From the NCBI RefSeq assembly GCF_002277815.1, contig NZ_NKJI01000001.1, positions 179,501 to 243,500 of the forward strand: DNA of 64,000 bases. The letters run 5' to 3'. Numbering within the stretch: position 1 is the stretch's first letter; each line of letters opens with the position of its first letter. Positions 19,001 through 27,533 of the stretch are shown here, piece by piece. The stretch comes from Pseudomonas sp. ERMR1:02 (GTDB lineage: Bacteria; Pseudomonadota; Gammaproteobacteria; Pseudomonadales; Pseudomonadaceae). Position numbers and translations under genes: made by a program. The notes under the pieces were generated by a model. The model was not told the DNA's origin, made no database searches, and saw nothing but the letters and a program-made list of their open reading frames with translations.

Positions 19001-20620
19001 CACCCCGTCGACAAAGCGGTCTGCAGGGTTTTGCTGCATGGCCGCAACGACATATCGATACCCGCGCTCCTCAATTCCGGCCTGACCGCGGATCTTGTAT
19101 TGCAGCGCCTGCATCGGCAGCTGAATGCGCAGATGCGGGATATAGAGTTCTACCCTTCGCAACGTTTCCTGCGCATCGGTGAGTAGTTTGCGCTTGATCA
19201 GCGCGGGGTAAGTCGCGCCGATATTCACCTGCGTCACGAGTTTTTCCAGGTACGCCGGCTTCATCCACGTCGGTGTTGCTTCGCCGTTTTTGAAATGCAC
19301 CGTCTTATTGCCCAAAGGGACCGCAATCAGGTTCTGCAGCGCAAGTTCCACCAGCGATAGCGTGAGGGTCTCAGTCTTTGCGGGCACGACGAAAGTGCCG
19401 ATAACGACAAGACTGGTGATGCTGATTTCGACGTCCTCAAGCTTCAGGGTCGACGCGCTCGGATAGTCTTTGATCATCTGCTCGCGCAGGCTCTGCACCG
19501 CAAAGTCCGGCAGCGCTGGAATGTCGTCGAGGAAGGTTTTACCCGCGTCCTGTTCACGCAAACTGGCTAAGTCCATCAAATGCCGGCTGTATCGGGTGAG
19601 GTCCGCTGGTGAGGCATTATTCAGCCAGTCCGGCATCAAGCCCTGAACCTTGCGAAAGTGTGACGACGGCAGTTCATCAAGGTCAGTGAAGTTTCTTGGT
19701 GGAGAGTTGACCTGTGGTGAACGGCTCGGCGAGGCTGTGCTGTCAACGGTATTCAATGAGCCGATGGCCTGGGCCTCAAGGGCAATCAACGCGCAGGCCT
19801 GGTGGTGGAAAAAATTGCCGTCTGGCTCATACAGGCGCCACTGCGAAGCCTGCTGGGCGGGCAGTGTTTCACCCAATGCCTCAACAGAATCGTAACGTTT
19901 GAATCCTTTAACTATGGAGTGCGTGAGCACAAACGTACGGTTGCCGAGTGTGCCCACGAGCACCGCGATATCCAGAATCTGCGAATGTTTGCTCGCCCCG
20001 TTTTCCACGTCGTCGATGTCGATCAGGCAGGCTTTGGTCAGGTACTTGTCCTGGGCACGCCGTGTCGCGCGGTCCGGATGGCTGAACACCGCGCTGACCA
20101 TGGCTTTTTCGTCTTCGCTCCAGTCCAGGGTCGGGTCGAGGTTCCAGATGTCTTGCAGTGACTTGGAGAGCTGATGCCAGCGTGGTGTCGACGGGCTCGT
20201 CACCTGGTTCCAGTAATCAAGCTGCTGTTGCTGATAGGCATTGAACAGCAGCGGGGCGAGTGAATTGATGAGGCATCCGATCGTATCGATTTTCACCGCG
20301 AGTTGAACCACCGGTTCGACACCGGGATGCAGGGTCAGAAAATGTTCGCCGTCGATGTAAGTCACGGTCGATCCCGCGTATCCGAGTCGCACCAGCACAT
20401 TGGTGAGGGATTCATACAGGTGAGGGCCGGGCACAATGCGATCTTCAGTAATAACCCAGGTCGGGGTGACGACTGTGGCGAGTGTCGGATCGATCTTCAG
20501 TAGCGGATACAGCGTGTTAAGCGCGGCCCCCAGAAAATTCGCAGCAACTTCACTGATCGAGGGGCCAGTGACCAGCTCGGTCAGTACATCTTTGTCTTTT
20601 TGGAGGGTGGTTTCGGGCAT
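16028..20620 (-). CDS. Very large DUF6543 / dermonecrotic-toxin-like protein
   Basis: 1530 residues, start after AGGAG. No signal peptide is seen. The N-terminal half looks like the DUF6543 family of large Pseudomonas proteins (FFHHQACALIALEAQAIGSL, SRHLMDLASLREQDAGKTFLDDIP). A hydrophobic stretch lies near residues 700-765 (WMLFNIALPFLGRTAGTAAW, LLLTLGMVLAHQAAA), followed by long charged helical, probably coiled-coil, regions (about 900-1250) and a basic C-terminus with HFHYPKLETPDEGYTAAHLKT. Family members are annotated as dermonecrotic-toxin-like; the target and export route are not known. It stands alone with no obvious immunity or secretion gene beside it. Confidence 0.8.
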   Translation of the reverse strand: MPETTLQKDKDVLTELVTGPSISEVAANFLGAALNTLYPLLKIDPTLATVVTPTWVITEDRIVPGPHLYESLTNVLVRLGYAGSTVTYIDGEHFLTLHPGVEPVVQLAVKIDTIGCLINSLAPLLFNAYQQQQLDYWNQVTSPSTPRWHQLSKSLQDIWNLDPTLDWSEDEKAMVSAVFSHPDRATRRAQDKYLTKACLIDIDDVENGASKHSQILDIAVLVGTLGNRTFVLTHSIVKGFKRYDSVEALGETLPAQQASQWRLYEPDGNFFHHQACALIALEAQAIGSLNTVDSTASPSRSPQVNSPPRNFTDLDELPSSHFRKVQGLMPDWLNNASPADLTRYSRHLMDLASLREQDAGKTFLDDIPALPDFAVQSLREQMIKDYPSASTLKLEDVEISITSLVVIGTFVVPAKTETLTLSLVELALQNLIAVPLGNKTVHFKNGEATPTWMKPAYLEKLVTQVNIGATYPALIKRKLLTDAQETLRRVELYIPHLRIQLPMQALQYKIRGQAGIEERGYRYVVAAMQQNPADRFVDGVEVIIRPLALIPGDRTDSKADEVANMFVIGPRLATLGPCLLYRPLLDHPLLQYPSEANLLYAIRQNKDLRQSILAWLPDSVRFNYSQYVFPGELPSVWTVAQLLVEPTSVLAKMGSVALSTKSLGEKPFLALFKANANAMVTLADRQSVSNAEARWATLKKGAWMLFNIALPFLGRTAGTAAWIWQIMDDLQEATDANENDDRQGVWSAMTDLLLTLGMVLAHQAAAGHKPSTRKPEKTTTVHPATQTVPATKPTVTRLPDWQASQPAVAHETSLHALGTLPPGALGAVLESLTIAVPAGLAAPSLDPGPHQHLSGLNGKWYAKVGRRWFEVMLNDNDAVQIIDSRQTPAVKGPLLIHSAKGEWFIDTRLRLRGGGRRKALERANQRRKEDLKQQLKAFDGRKLELQKELETAEKAATDADHQSLIETLDSQLTTYGTYIEQLKTYNALEPIPNYRPVIVSCLELQLSLTQKWFICQNRIFGERMRQSLALLDQNEVEGPQTPRQIHQLTSDLTQGFIDKIEFAGARIEELTRLGKEACEVAREYTAQLPTFKLQDLKLFQISIAQELCLKDSTPADLAPARQTIENLVEDAGLTIQSSLDLAADAETLALLERIDGFNDLVEQFATLDQRIADLSEEFPEQLLDAPLQLMRERIKAFNEPTAKQLADLLHERRMLEPTAGPSRPALPRKRIIKTRFKGTVVGTPRQRLAGDEIDLFDVTSPLTGKVIATFREKTPGNWLEHVKDQAPPTMPIRPNLDVSIQQGQMLLNQLQPFTRRTETHANQAGRIPVEIEEMFKQQASRMTEAADAIDKALIDLNATEGGQTSAVNVVKQLNDEATILYAKGRLTRITIIKRQLPTAARVEWLHGEGLVDIVKTPGRNRLKGHRKDFLEEYEIRERGTGSGTGSRKAGDANGAVLWYAHFHYPKLETPDEGYTAAHLKTASQRRLGGGYDLRTTTSNSELIAIYRSEISPQLAKALFLQKPKPSSSKP

Positions 20621-20776
20621 GGTCGTCTCCTGACGGGTGTGCGAGCCGCTGTGGATGACACGGCGCGGGATCAGGGGACGTTATCGGGCGGTTACAGCAG
20701 TCTTGCGGTAGATAAATATTGCAGGCAAAAAAAGACAGCTTCAGCGGATCTGCTACTTGGCATGGCAAAGCTCCCT

Positions 20777-20882
20777 TGTAGGAGCTGGCTTGCCAGCGAA
20801 AGCGATGGGCCACCCGAAATATTTATCGCGTGAACGATTGCTTTCGCTGCGGTGCAGCGATCCGACAAGCCAGCTCCTACAA
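20777..20882. repeat. REPIN variant (TAGGAGCTGGCTTGCCAGCG family)
   Basis: A left arm TAGGAGCTGGCTTGCCAGCG and a right arm whose REP core is interrupted by about 15 extra bases (GGTGCAGCGATCCGA) before CAAGCCAGCTCCTAC. It fills most of the 264-bp gap between the giant gene and the polyamine-binding protein. Confidence 0.82.
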
Positions 20883-20884
20883 AA

Positions 20885-21985
20885 TCAGGTCCCGGACTTG
20901 ATCTTGGTCCAGGCACGGGTCCGCGCACGTTCGGCATCGCGCGGCAGCGGTTGCAGGGTGTAGAGCGTGCCCATCGCCGCTTCAGTCGGGTACAGGTTCG
21001 GGTTGTTGCGGATCGCCGGATCGACTATTTCCGTGGCGTCCTTGTTCGGGTTCGGGTAGCCGACGAAGTCGCTGACGGGTGCGATGACCTGCGGTTGCAG
21101 CAAGTAGTTGATGAAGGTGTAGGCGTCCTCTGTGTTCTTCGCGCCCTTCGGAATGGCCAGCATATCGAACCAGATCGGTGCGCCTTCTTTGGGCAGGCGC
21201 ATGTCGACGATCACGCCGTTCTTGGCTTCCTTGGCGCGGTTGGCGGCCTGGGAGAAGCTGCCGGAGTAACCGACCGCGACGCAGATGTCGCCGTTGGCGA
21301 TGTCGGCCATGTATTTGGACGAATGGAAGTAGGTGACGTATGGACGGATCTTCATCAGCAGCGCTTCAGCCTTGTCGTAGTCCGCCGGCTTTTTGCTGTT
21401 GGGGTCCAGGCCGAGGTGTTGCAGGGCCAGCGGCAGGATCTCCGACGGCGAGTCGAGCAGGGCGACGCCGCACTGCTTGAGCTTGCTGATGTTCTCTTCC
21501 TTGAAGATCAGATCCCAGCTGTCCACCGGCGCATTGTCGCCCAGCGCAGCTTTGACTTTGGCCGGATTGAAGCCGATCAGAATGGTGCCGTACATGTAGG
21601 GCACAGCGAACTTGTTGCCCGGATCGTTGGCCTCGATCAACTTCATCAGCTTGGGATCGAGGTGGTTCCAGTTCGGTAGCTTGCTGCGTTCCAGTGGCTG
21701 GAACACGCCGGCTTCGATCTGCTTGGCGAGGAACACGTTGGACGGCACTACCACGTCATAGCCGGAGTTGCCGGTCAGCAGCTTGGCTTCGAGGGCTTCG
21801 TTGGTGTCGAAGATGTCGTAGATCAGTTTGGTCTGGGTGTTCTGCGCCTTGAAATCTTCCAGCGCCTTGGGGGTGATGTAGTCGAACCAGTTGTAAACGC
21901 GCAACGTTCGTTCTTCAGCGTGAACGGCGCCGCTGAGCACCGTTGCGCAAAGCGCTGGCGCGATAAAACGCTTGAGTTTGTTCAT
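20885..21985 (-). CDS. Polyamine-binding periplasmic protein (PotF/SpuD family)
   Basis: 366 residues with a cleavable signal peptide (FIAPALCATVLSGAVHAEE) followed by the start typical of polyamine-binding proteins (LRVYNWFDYITPKALEDF). Type 2 solute-binding fold; aromatic and acidic residues that bind putrescine/spermidine are in GYDVVVPSNVFLAKQIEAG and SYSG-type segments. It starts 5 bases after the acetylpolyamine amidohydrolase gene, so the two are one operon, suggesting capture of acetylated or free polyamines. No ABC permease or ATPase genes are beside it, so it must use components coded elsewhere. Confidence 0.88.
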   Translation of the reverse strand: MNKLKRFIAPALCATVLSGAVHAEERTLRVYNWFDYITPKALEDFKAQNTQTKLIYDIFDTNEALEAKLLTGNSGYDVVVPSNVFLAKQIEAGVFQPLERSKLPNWNHLDPKLMKLIEANDPGNKFAVPYMYGTILIGFNPAKVKAALGDNAPVDSWDLIFKEENISKLKQCGVALLDSPSEILPLALQHLGLDPNSKKPADYDKAEALLMKIRPYVTYFHSSKYMADIANGDICVAVGYSGSFSQAANRAKEAKNGVIVDMRLPKEGAPIWFDMLAIPKGAKNTEDAYTFINYLLQPQVIAPVSDFVGYPNPNKDATEIVDPAIRNNPNLYPTEAAMGTLYTLQPLPRDAERARTRAWTKIKSGT

Positions 21986-21990
21986 TGTTG

Positions 21991-23028
21991 TTATTTCCCC
22001 TGGGCGCTTTCAAAACCTTCGAGAACGTTCACGGCATTGATGCCGATTTCTTCAACAGCGTAACCACCTTCCATCACGAACAACGTCGGCTTGCCTAGGC
22101 CGGCGATACGCTTGCCCATGGCCAGGTAGTCCGGGCTGTCGAGTTTGAATTGCGAAATCGGATCGTCCTTGAAGGTGTCGACACCCAGGGATACGACGAT
22201 GATGTCGGCACCGTAGCTTTCAATCTCTTTGCAGGCTTGTTCCAGCGCTGCGCTCCATACTTCCCAACCCGAACCTGCGGCCAGCGGATAGTTGAAGTTA
22301 AAGCCTTCACCGGCGCCTTCGCCTCGTTCATCGTCATAACCGAGGAAGAACGGGAATTCGGCTTGCGGGTGACCGTGGATCGAGGTGAACAGCACGTCGC
22401 TGCGCTCGTAGAAAATCGATTGGGTGCCGTTGCCGTGGTGGTAGTCAACGTCGAGGATCGCGACCTTTTTGTGGCCCTGATCGAGGAACGCCTGCGCTGC
22501 GATGGCGGCGTTGTTGAGGTAGCAGTAACCGCCCATCAAATCGCTGGCGGCGTGGTGTCCCGGTGGACGGCACAGGGCGAAGGCACTGCGCGCGCCTCGC
22601 TGGATTTCCGCTTGCGCGGTCAACGCCACTTGCGCTGCGCTGTACGCCGCTTGCCAGGTGCCGGCGGTGATCGGGGCGCCACCGTCAAAGCTGTAGTAAC
22701 CGAGCTCGCCGTGCAGGCTGGTGGGCTTGATGCGGCGCAGGGAACGGGCCGGCCAGGTGTAGGGCAGCAAGTCACCGTCGGTGTTGAACTCGGTCCAACG
22801 CGCCCAGGCGCCTTTGAAGAAGTCGAGGTAGTCGCGGCTGTGGATGCGTGCGATCGGGTCGAGGCCGAAGTCCTTCGGTGCCTCGACGGGGCCCAGGTTC
22901 TGGTTTTGCACTCGTGCCAGCACATGGTCGGCACGCGAAGGCATTTCGAAACAGGGCTTGAGTTGCCCGTCGATCAATTCACAACGGCCGTGGTGCAGGT
23001 GGTGATCATCAGAGTAGATCGTCAGCAT
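21991..23028 (-). CDS. Histone-deacetylase-family acetylpolyamine amidohydrolase
   Basis: 345 residues from MLTIYSDDHHLHHGRCELIDG, after GGAGAA; an earlier in-frame ATG at 23127 has no ribosome site. Zinc-hydrolase motifs are present: CRPPGHHAASDLMGGYCYLNN, AILDVDYHHGNGTQ and SLGVDTFKDDP, with the metal Asp/His ligands. Such enzymes (AphA/AphB of P. aeruginosa) release acetate from N-acetylputrescine or N-acetylcadaverine so the polyamine can enter catabolism. Which of the two Aph types this is I cannot tell. The polyamine-binding protein follows immediately. Confidence 0.88.
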   Translation of the reverse strand: MLTIYSDDHHLHHGRCELIDGQLKPCFEMPSRADHVLARVQNQNLGPVEAPKDFGLDPIARIHSRDYLDFFKGAWARWTEFNTDGDLLPYTWPARSLRRIKPTSLHGELGYYSFDGGAPITAGTWQAAYSAAQVALTAQAEIQRGARSAFALCRPPGHHAASDLMGGYCYLNNAAIAAQAFLDQGHKKVAILDVDYHHGNGTQSIFYERSDVLFTSIHGHPQAEFPFFLGYDDERGEGAGEGFNFNYPLAAGSGWEVWSAALEQACKEIESYGADIIVVSLGVDTFKDDPISQFKLDSPDYLAMGKRIAGLGKPTLFVMEGGYAVEEIGINAVNVLEGFESAQGK

Positions 23029-23176
23029 TTCTTGTTCTCCGCAGGCTGATTCGGTTGAACACAGTCTTGCGGCGCCGACGGTTTTGGAGAACGGCAGGAA
23101 AGGCCAAAAGGGGATTAATATGGCCAAAACCTTTGACCGAAATTCGCCCCTTATTAGAACCTAAGGACGCATTTTC

Positions 23177-23250
23177 TGTAGGAGCGAGGCTTGCCCGCGA
23201 AGCTTTTGGCGGTTTCACGGCCGCCTTCGCGGGCAAGCCTCGCTCCTACG
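23177..23250. repeat. REPIN (TAGGAGCGAGGCTTGCCCGC family)
   Basis: Facing arms of TAGGAGCGAGGCTTGCCCGC between the AraC gene and the amidohydrolase gene, with a short loop. Confidence 0.88.
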
Positions 23251-23265
23251 AGGATCGGGTCGTTT

Positions 23266-24258
23266 TCAAGGGCGGAATTGGCTCGGCGCCACGCCGCTCC
23301 AGCGCACGAAGGCATGGCGGAAACTCGCGGTTTCGCTGAAACCCAGCGCTTCAGCTATTCGGTAGATGGGCAGTTGATCCTCACAGAGCATTTGCTTGGC
23401 CTGTTCGAAACGCAGTTCGTCGAGCAACTCCTGATAGCTGCACCCCAGATCCTTGAGGTGTCGGCGCAAAGTTCGCGCGGAGCAGTTCATCTGTTCGGCC
23501 AAGCCTTCCAGCCCCGGCGCAGCATTCAATTGCGCACTGAGCAGATGTCGAATTCGCCCCAGCCACGCCTGTCGCCCGGTGAACTCGGTGTTCTGCTTGC
23601 GGCAGCGTTCGGCCATGGCTTGATGGGTTATGACGTCCGCCAGTGGCAAGGGTTGTTCGAGCCATTGTTTGTCGAAGGCGAAGGCGTTATCCCGTGCACC
23701 GAAGTGCAACGGGCAATCGAAGTGCTCGGCGTAGGTCGCCTCATAGTCGGGTGCAGCATGTTCGAAGCGCGCGGCGAGCAGCGGCAGCGGGTGGCCGAGC
23801 AGGTCGTCGCAAGTGACTTTCAGCGAGAGCAGGCAGAACTCGGCGTTGAACGCCGCCAGTGCGGGGTTCTCCCGGTAATCGGCGGCAACAAACCAGACGC
23901 GCTCGCCGTCATCTTCCAGGCTCAGCTCGAAAAGTGTTCCCAGCAGCGCCGGATAGCGCATCGCCAGGCGTAACGCGTCACCGAAGGTGGCACAGGTGAG
24001 CAACGCGTAACCGAGAATGCCGTAGCAGGAAACGTGCATCCGCCGACCCAGTTCCAGGCCGATATCGCGTTTAAGCGCAACGGCGTTGGCACAGACCTGC
24101 ATCTCCTGGTTGGTGGTGATGTGCGTGTCAGCCCGGCTGAGATCCGCCGCGCTGATACCACTGCCGGCCAACAAGGCGTCGCTGGACAGACCTTCGGCCT
24201 TGAAGGCGTTGAGCACCAGGGAGACGGCGTTTAGGGTGGTGAGGTGGGAGTGGAGCAT
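23266..24258 (-). CDS. AraC-family regulator (OruR-like)
   Basis: 330 residues: an arabinose-binding-type N-domain shared with OruR/ornithine-type regulators (NQEMQVCANAVALKRDIGLEL, HVSCYGILGYALLTCATFGDA) and a C-terminal pair of AraC helix-turn-helix motifs (LAEQMNCSARTLRRHLKDLG, IAEALGFSETASFRHAFVRW). It lies upstream of the amidohydrolase/polyamine-binding operon in the same direction, separated by a REPIN, so it is the probable activator of those genes. The effector is not visible from sequence. Confidence 0.83.
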   Translation of the reverse strand: MLHSHLTTLNAVSLVLNAFKAEGLSSDALLAGSGISAADLSRADTHITTNQEMQVCANAVALKRDIGLELGRRMHVSCYGILGYALLTCATFGDALRLAMRYPALLGTLFELSLEDDGERVWFVAADYRENPALAAFNAEFCLLSLKVTCDDLLGHPLPLLAARFEHAAPDYEATYAEHFDCPLHFGARDNAFAFDKQWLEQPLPLADVITHQAMAERCRKQNTEFTGRQAWLGRIRHLLSAQLNAAPGLEGLAEQMNCSARTLRRHLKDLGCSYQELLDELRFEQAKQMLCEDQLPIYRIAEALGFSETASFRHAFVRWSGVAPSQFRP

Positions 24259-24319
24259 GTCGGCTTCCAGCCTTGGGGTAGCTGAAAGTCGAGCAAATTA
24301 TGTGCCGTGAACCGACCCC

Positions 24320-24391
24320 GTAGGAGCGAGGCTTGCCCGCGAAGGCGTCTTCAAGTACGCCAAAAGCTTCGCGGGCAAGCCTCGCTCCTAC
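24320..24391. repeat. REPIN (TAGGAGCGAGGCTTGCCCGC family)
   Basis: Facing REP arms with a short loop in the 148-bp gap between asparaginase and the AraC gene. Confidence 0.88.
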
Positions 24392-24406
24392 GGGGGTTGT
24401 ACGGTG

Positions 24407-25411
24407 TCAGCTCAGTTCGCCGCACAGGTCGAGTTCGACCAGCCGCCGAATCTCGGCGGTTTCGAGTCCGACACCCAGCAGCCCATGCAACTTGCCGAAC
24501 GCCGCCTCACGGGTCATGCCACCACCGGACAACACGCCGACGCCACGTAAGCGGCTACCGGCCTCGTACACGTCCAGCTCCACACCGCCTTCATGGCATT
24601 GGGTAACGGCAACCACTACCACACCCTCGTCTCGCGCCCGTCCCAGGCTGGCGAGAAACTCGGGATTGTCGCTCGGCCCGGTGCCACTGCCATAGCACTC
24701 CAGCACAAGACCCTGAATGCCGCTATTGAGCAGGCCATCCAGAATCTCGGCGCGGATACCGGGAAACAGCGGCAGCACCGCGACGTTCGCCAATTGTTTG
24801 CTCTGGTTGTAGTTCAACGCTGCAGGCAGTGAAGTGGCCTTCGCCCCACCTCCCTGACGCTCCAGGCGCTTGAACGGGTGACGTCCGAAACTACGCACCT
24901 TCGCGCAACGGCTCGGGTCCAGCAGTTCGCCGTGGAAGTACAAATGCACGCCCGGCCCCAAGCCTTTGCCCAGGGCAACCAGCGCGCCGCCGAGGTTTTC
25001 CCAGGCATCGCTGTCGGCCACGCCGGCAGGCAACATCGAACCGGTGAAGCACACGCGGGCATTCAGTCCCAGGAGTTGAAAACTCATGGCTGCTGCGCTG
25101 TAAGCGAGGGTGTCGGTGCCATGCAGGATCAGCACGCTGTCGCAGCCCTGCACATCAACCGCATCGACCACCGCTTCACGCAGTTGCTGCCAGTACGCCG
25201 GGGTCATGTTGGCGCTGTCGATCAGCGGCGACATCTCGCGGAAACGCCACTGTGGCACCACCAGGTCAGGCTGGCTGTGCAGGTATTCGCGCATCCGCGC
25301 TTCAAAACCGGATGCCGGGGCCAGGCCATGGGCGCTGGCTTGCATGCCGATGGTGCCGCCGGTGTAGAGCACCATGACGTGCTGGGCGGCAGGATAGGTC
25401 GAGGAATTCAT
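24407..25411 (-). CDS. ansA: Type I L-asparaginase (cytoplasmic)
   Basis: 334 residues without a signal peptide, so probably the cytosolic type. Both catalytic threonine motifs are seen: LYTGGTIGMQ near residue 15 and ILHGTDTLAYSAAAM near residue 95, plus the SDNPEFLASL/ECYGSGTGPS region. It hydrolyses asparagine to aspartate and ammonia. The neighbours are an AGCS amino-acid symporter and aspartate ammonia-lyase, so together they take up and deaminate Asn/Asp towards fumarate. Confidence 0.88.
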   Translation of the reverse strand: MNSSTYPAAQHVMVLYTGGTIGMQASAHGLAPASGFEARMREYLHSQPDLVVPQWRFREMSPLIDSANMTPAYWQQLREAVVDAVDVQGCDSVLILHGTDTLAYSAAAMSFQLLGLNARVCFTGSMLPAGVADSDAWENLGGALVALGKGLGPGVHLYFHGELLDPSRCAKVRSFGRHPFKRLERQGGGAKATSLPAALNYNQSKQLANVAVLPLFPGIRAEILDGLLNSGIQGLVLECYGSGTGPSDNPEFLASLGRARDEGVVVVAVTQCHEGGVELDVYEAGSRLRGVGVLSGGGMTREAAFGKLHGLLGVGLETAEIRRLVELDLCGELS

Positions 25412-25440
25412 GGAGACTCTCTGAAAACGATGACTTCCTT

Positions 25441-25530
25441 TGTGGGAGCGGGCTTGCTCGCGAAAGCGGTGGGTCAGTCAACATAGATGTTAACTGACCC
25501 ACCGCTTTCGCGAGCAAGCCCGCTTCCACA
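25441..25530. repeat. Long REPIN (GGGAGCGGGCTTGCTCGC family)
   Basis: An almost perfect 38-bp inverted repeat: the arms 25441-25478 and 25493-25530 differ by one base (GCTTCCACA), with a 14-base loop. It sits between asparaginase and the symporter gene. Confidence 0.9.
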
Positions 25531-25584
25531 CTGGATTTCCGTACTTTAACTGACGGGCGCGGGGATGCGCCCGTCGTTTACCCG

Positions 25585-27033
25585 TCAGCGTTGCGCTGCG
25601 GGTACGCCCTGCGGCTGAGCTTCAGCCTTGGTGGTTGTCGGCGGATTGGCCGGCCAGGCTTTCAGGTCAAGATCCAGATCCGGGAACTTGCTCGAATCGA
25701 ACACCGGTGTCTTGATGCCGGCGGCACGCTGGTCATCGTAGTCACGCAGGATGCGCATACCAACCTTGAACAGCAGGAACAGCGCGATCAGGTTCACGAA
25801 TGCGAGCAGGGTCATGGTGATGTCGGCGAAAGCGAACACAGTGCCGAGGTTCTCGATGGCGCCCCAGAAGATCAGCACCAGTACCAGGGCCCGATAGCCG
25901 ATCAACGCCTTGCGGTTTTCACCGATCAAGAAGCGCAGGTTGCTCTCGCCCAGGTAGTAGTTGTAAAGGATCGAAGTGAACACGAACAACGCCAGGGCCA
26001 CGGAGATGAACATCCGGCCCCAGTCACCGACCACGGCGGCCAGGGAGTTCTGGGTCAAGGCAATGCCGTCGCCTTCGAAACCCGGGGTGTAGAAGCCCGA
26101 GAGCAGAATCAGCAGCGCGGTGCAGGTGCAGATCACGAAGGTGTCGAGGAATACGCTGAACGCCTGGACCACGCCTTGCGCCACCGGGTGCTCGACCGAC
26201 GCTACAGCGGCGACGTTCGGCGCACTGCCCAGGCCCGCTTCGTTGGCGAACACGCCCCGCTTCACGCCCATGACGATGGCGCTGCCGATTAGCCCGCCAA
26301 AGGCTTGATCCAGACCGAAAGCGCTCTTGACGATGGTCATCAGCATCGCCGGTACGTGGTCGAATTGCAGCACGATCACGTAGATGGTCACGCCGATGTA
26401 TACCAGGGTTTTCACCGGCACCAGCAGGTCAGCGACCTTGGCGATGCGTTTGATGCCACCGATGAACACCAGGCCCAGCAACACCGCCAGCGCGAGGCCT
26501 GTCCAGGTGGTGTCGAGGCCGAACGCGTTGTTCAACGAGTGGGTCACGGCGTGGGATTGCAGGCCGTTGAAAGCGAACCCGAAGGTCACCAGCAACAGGA
26601 ACGCCATGATCATGCCCAACCAGCGTTTCTGCAGACCGTGCTGGATGTAATAGGACGGGCCGCCACGGTAAGTGCCGTCGGAGTCAGCGCGTTTGTAGAG
26701 CTGGCCGAGGGAGCATTCGAAGAAGCTGCTGGACATGCCGACCAGCGCGGTCACCCACATCCAGAACACCGCACCGGGTCCACCGAGGGTCACGGCGATG
26801 CCGACGCCGGCGATGTTGCCCGCACCGACACGACCGGCGAGGCTGAGCATCAGGGCCTGGAACGAACTGAGTTGACCGGCGCTGCTTTTGAGGCTGTCGC
26901 GGAACACCGAGAACATGTGGAAGAAGTGACGCAATTGAACGAAACGCGAGCGGATCGTGAAGTAGCTACCGAGCCCGACAATGAGCACGATCAGTACTTT
27001 CCCTGAGAGGAAGTCGTTAATGACTTCGAGCAT
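25585..27033 (-). CDS. AGCS-family sodium:alanine/glycine symporter
   Basis: 482 residues with about ten membrane helices and the AGCS family signature (SLAGRVGAGNIAGVGIAVTLG and KRGVFANEAGLGSAPNVAA). A GAGGAA ribosome site precedes the ATG. Family members import alanine, glycine or related neutral amino acids with sodium. The C-terminus is a cytoplasmic Pro/Thr-rich tail. The genomic setting between asparaginase and aspA suggests a substrate related to Asn/Asp or Ala, but the substrate cannot be told from sequence. Confidence 0.87.
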   Translation of the reverse strand: MLEVINDFLSGKVLIVLIVGLGSYFTIRSRFVQLRHFFHMFSVFRDSLKSSAGQLSSFQALMLSLAGRVGAGNIAGVGIAVTLGGPGAVFWMWVTALVGMSSSFFECSLGQLYKRADSDGTYRGGPSYYIQHGLQKRWLGMIMAFLLLVTFGFAFNGLQSHAVTHSLNNAFGLDTTWTGLALAVLLGLVFIGGIKRIAKVADLLVPVKTLVYIGVTIYVIVLQFDHVPAMLMTIVKSAFGLDQAFGGLIGSAIVMGVKRGVFANEAGLGSAPNVAAVASVEHPVAQGVVQAFSVFLDTFVICTCTALLILLSGFYTPGFEGDGIALTQNSLAAVVGDWGRMFISVALALFVFTSILYNYYLGESNLRFLIGENRKALIGYRALVLVLIFWGAIENLGTVFAFADITMTLLAFVNLIALFLLFKVGMRILRDYDDQRAAGIKTPVFDSSKFPDLDLDLKAWPANPPTTTKAEAQPQGVPAAQR

Positions 27034-27316
27034 GGATTATTCCTCGCTGTTTTTGTGTAGGCAAATGTTGACCGGAGAGACACATCGAGTTACACCAGCT
27101 GGCACACGGCACAACAGGCGGGTCGAAGTTCGTCCCGGTTTCATTTCGCGGGTTTGTTATTAGTTCGGGTTTCGCATGGGTTGTGGCCTCGCTACCGACG
27201 ACCGCTCACGCGAAGAGGGGCGGCACTATACCGATGAGAGTGCCGTCCGTCTGCACGGTTGTGGTGCATTCGGTGAAACGAAGATGCTTTGCAGGGATTT
27301 GGGGTGACCTTGAGGC

Positions 27317-27410
27317 CCTCTTCGCTGGCAAGCCAGCTCCTACAGTGGGTTGATGCCGCAAATGTTGTGTTTGCCTGGCCACTGTAGGAGCTGGCTTGCC
27401 AGCGAAGAGG
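27317..27410. repeat. REPIN (TAGGAGCTGGCTTGCCAGCG family)
   Basis: Facing arms at 27317-27345 and 27382-27410 in the 500-bp gap 27034-27533. Besides this and the aspA terminator, the gap holds a loose GGCGGCACT/AGTGCCGTC inverted repeat near 27219-27248 upstream of the symporter; I see no glycine-riboswitch motif. Confidence 0.88.
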
Positions 27411-27436
27411 CCAGCACAAACACCGCAAATCCGGGT

Positions 27437-27477
27437 AAAAAAAAGGGCCTGGAGATTGATCTCCAGGCCCTCAAAAG
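27437..27477 (-). terminator. Rho-independent terminator of aspA
   Basis: A 13-bp perfect stem AGGGCCTGGAGAT/ATCTCCAGGCCCT around a 2-base loop, followed on the minus strand by a T8 run, about 60 bases after the aspA stop. Confidence 0.9.
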
Positions 27478-27533
27478 GTGAGAGGTGTCTAGTCCCTCGA
27501 CCTGGTGAGCGGTGCTACAAGTTACGCGTCGGA

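Noticed and set aside
27034..27533. A glycine riboswitch upstream of the AGCS symporter
   Set aside because: No glycine-aptamer core motif on the minus strand; only a REPIN, a loose inverted repeat and the aspA terminator.
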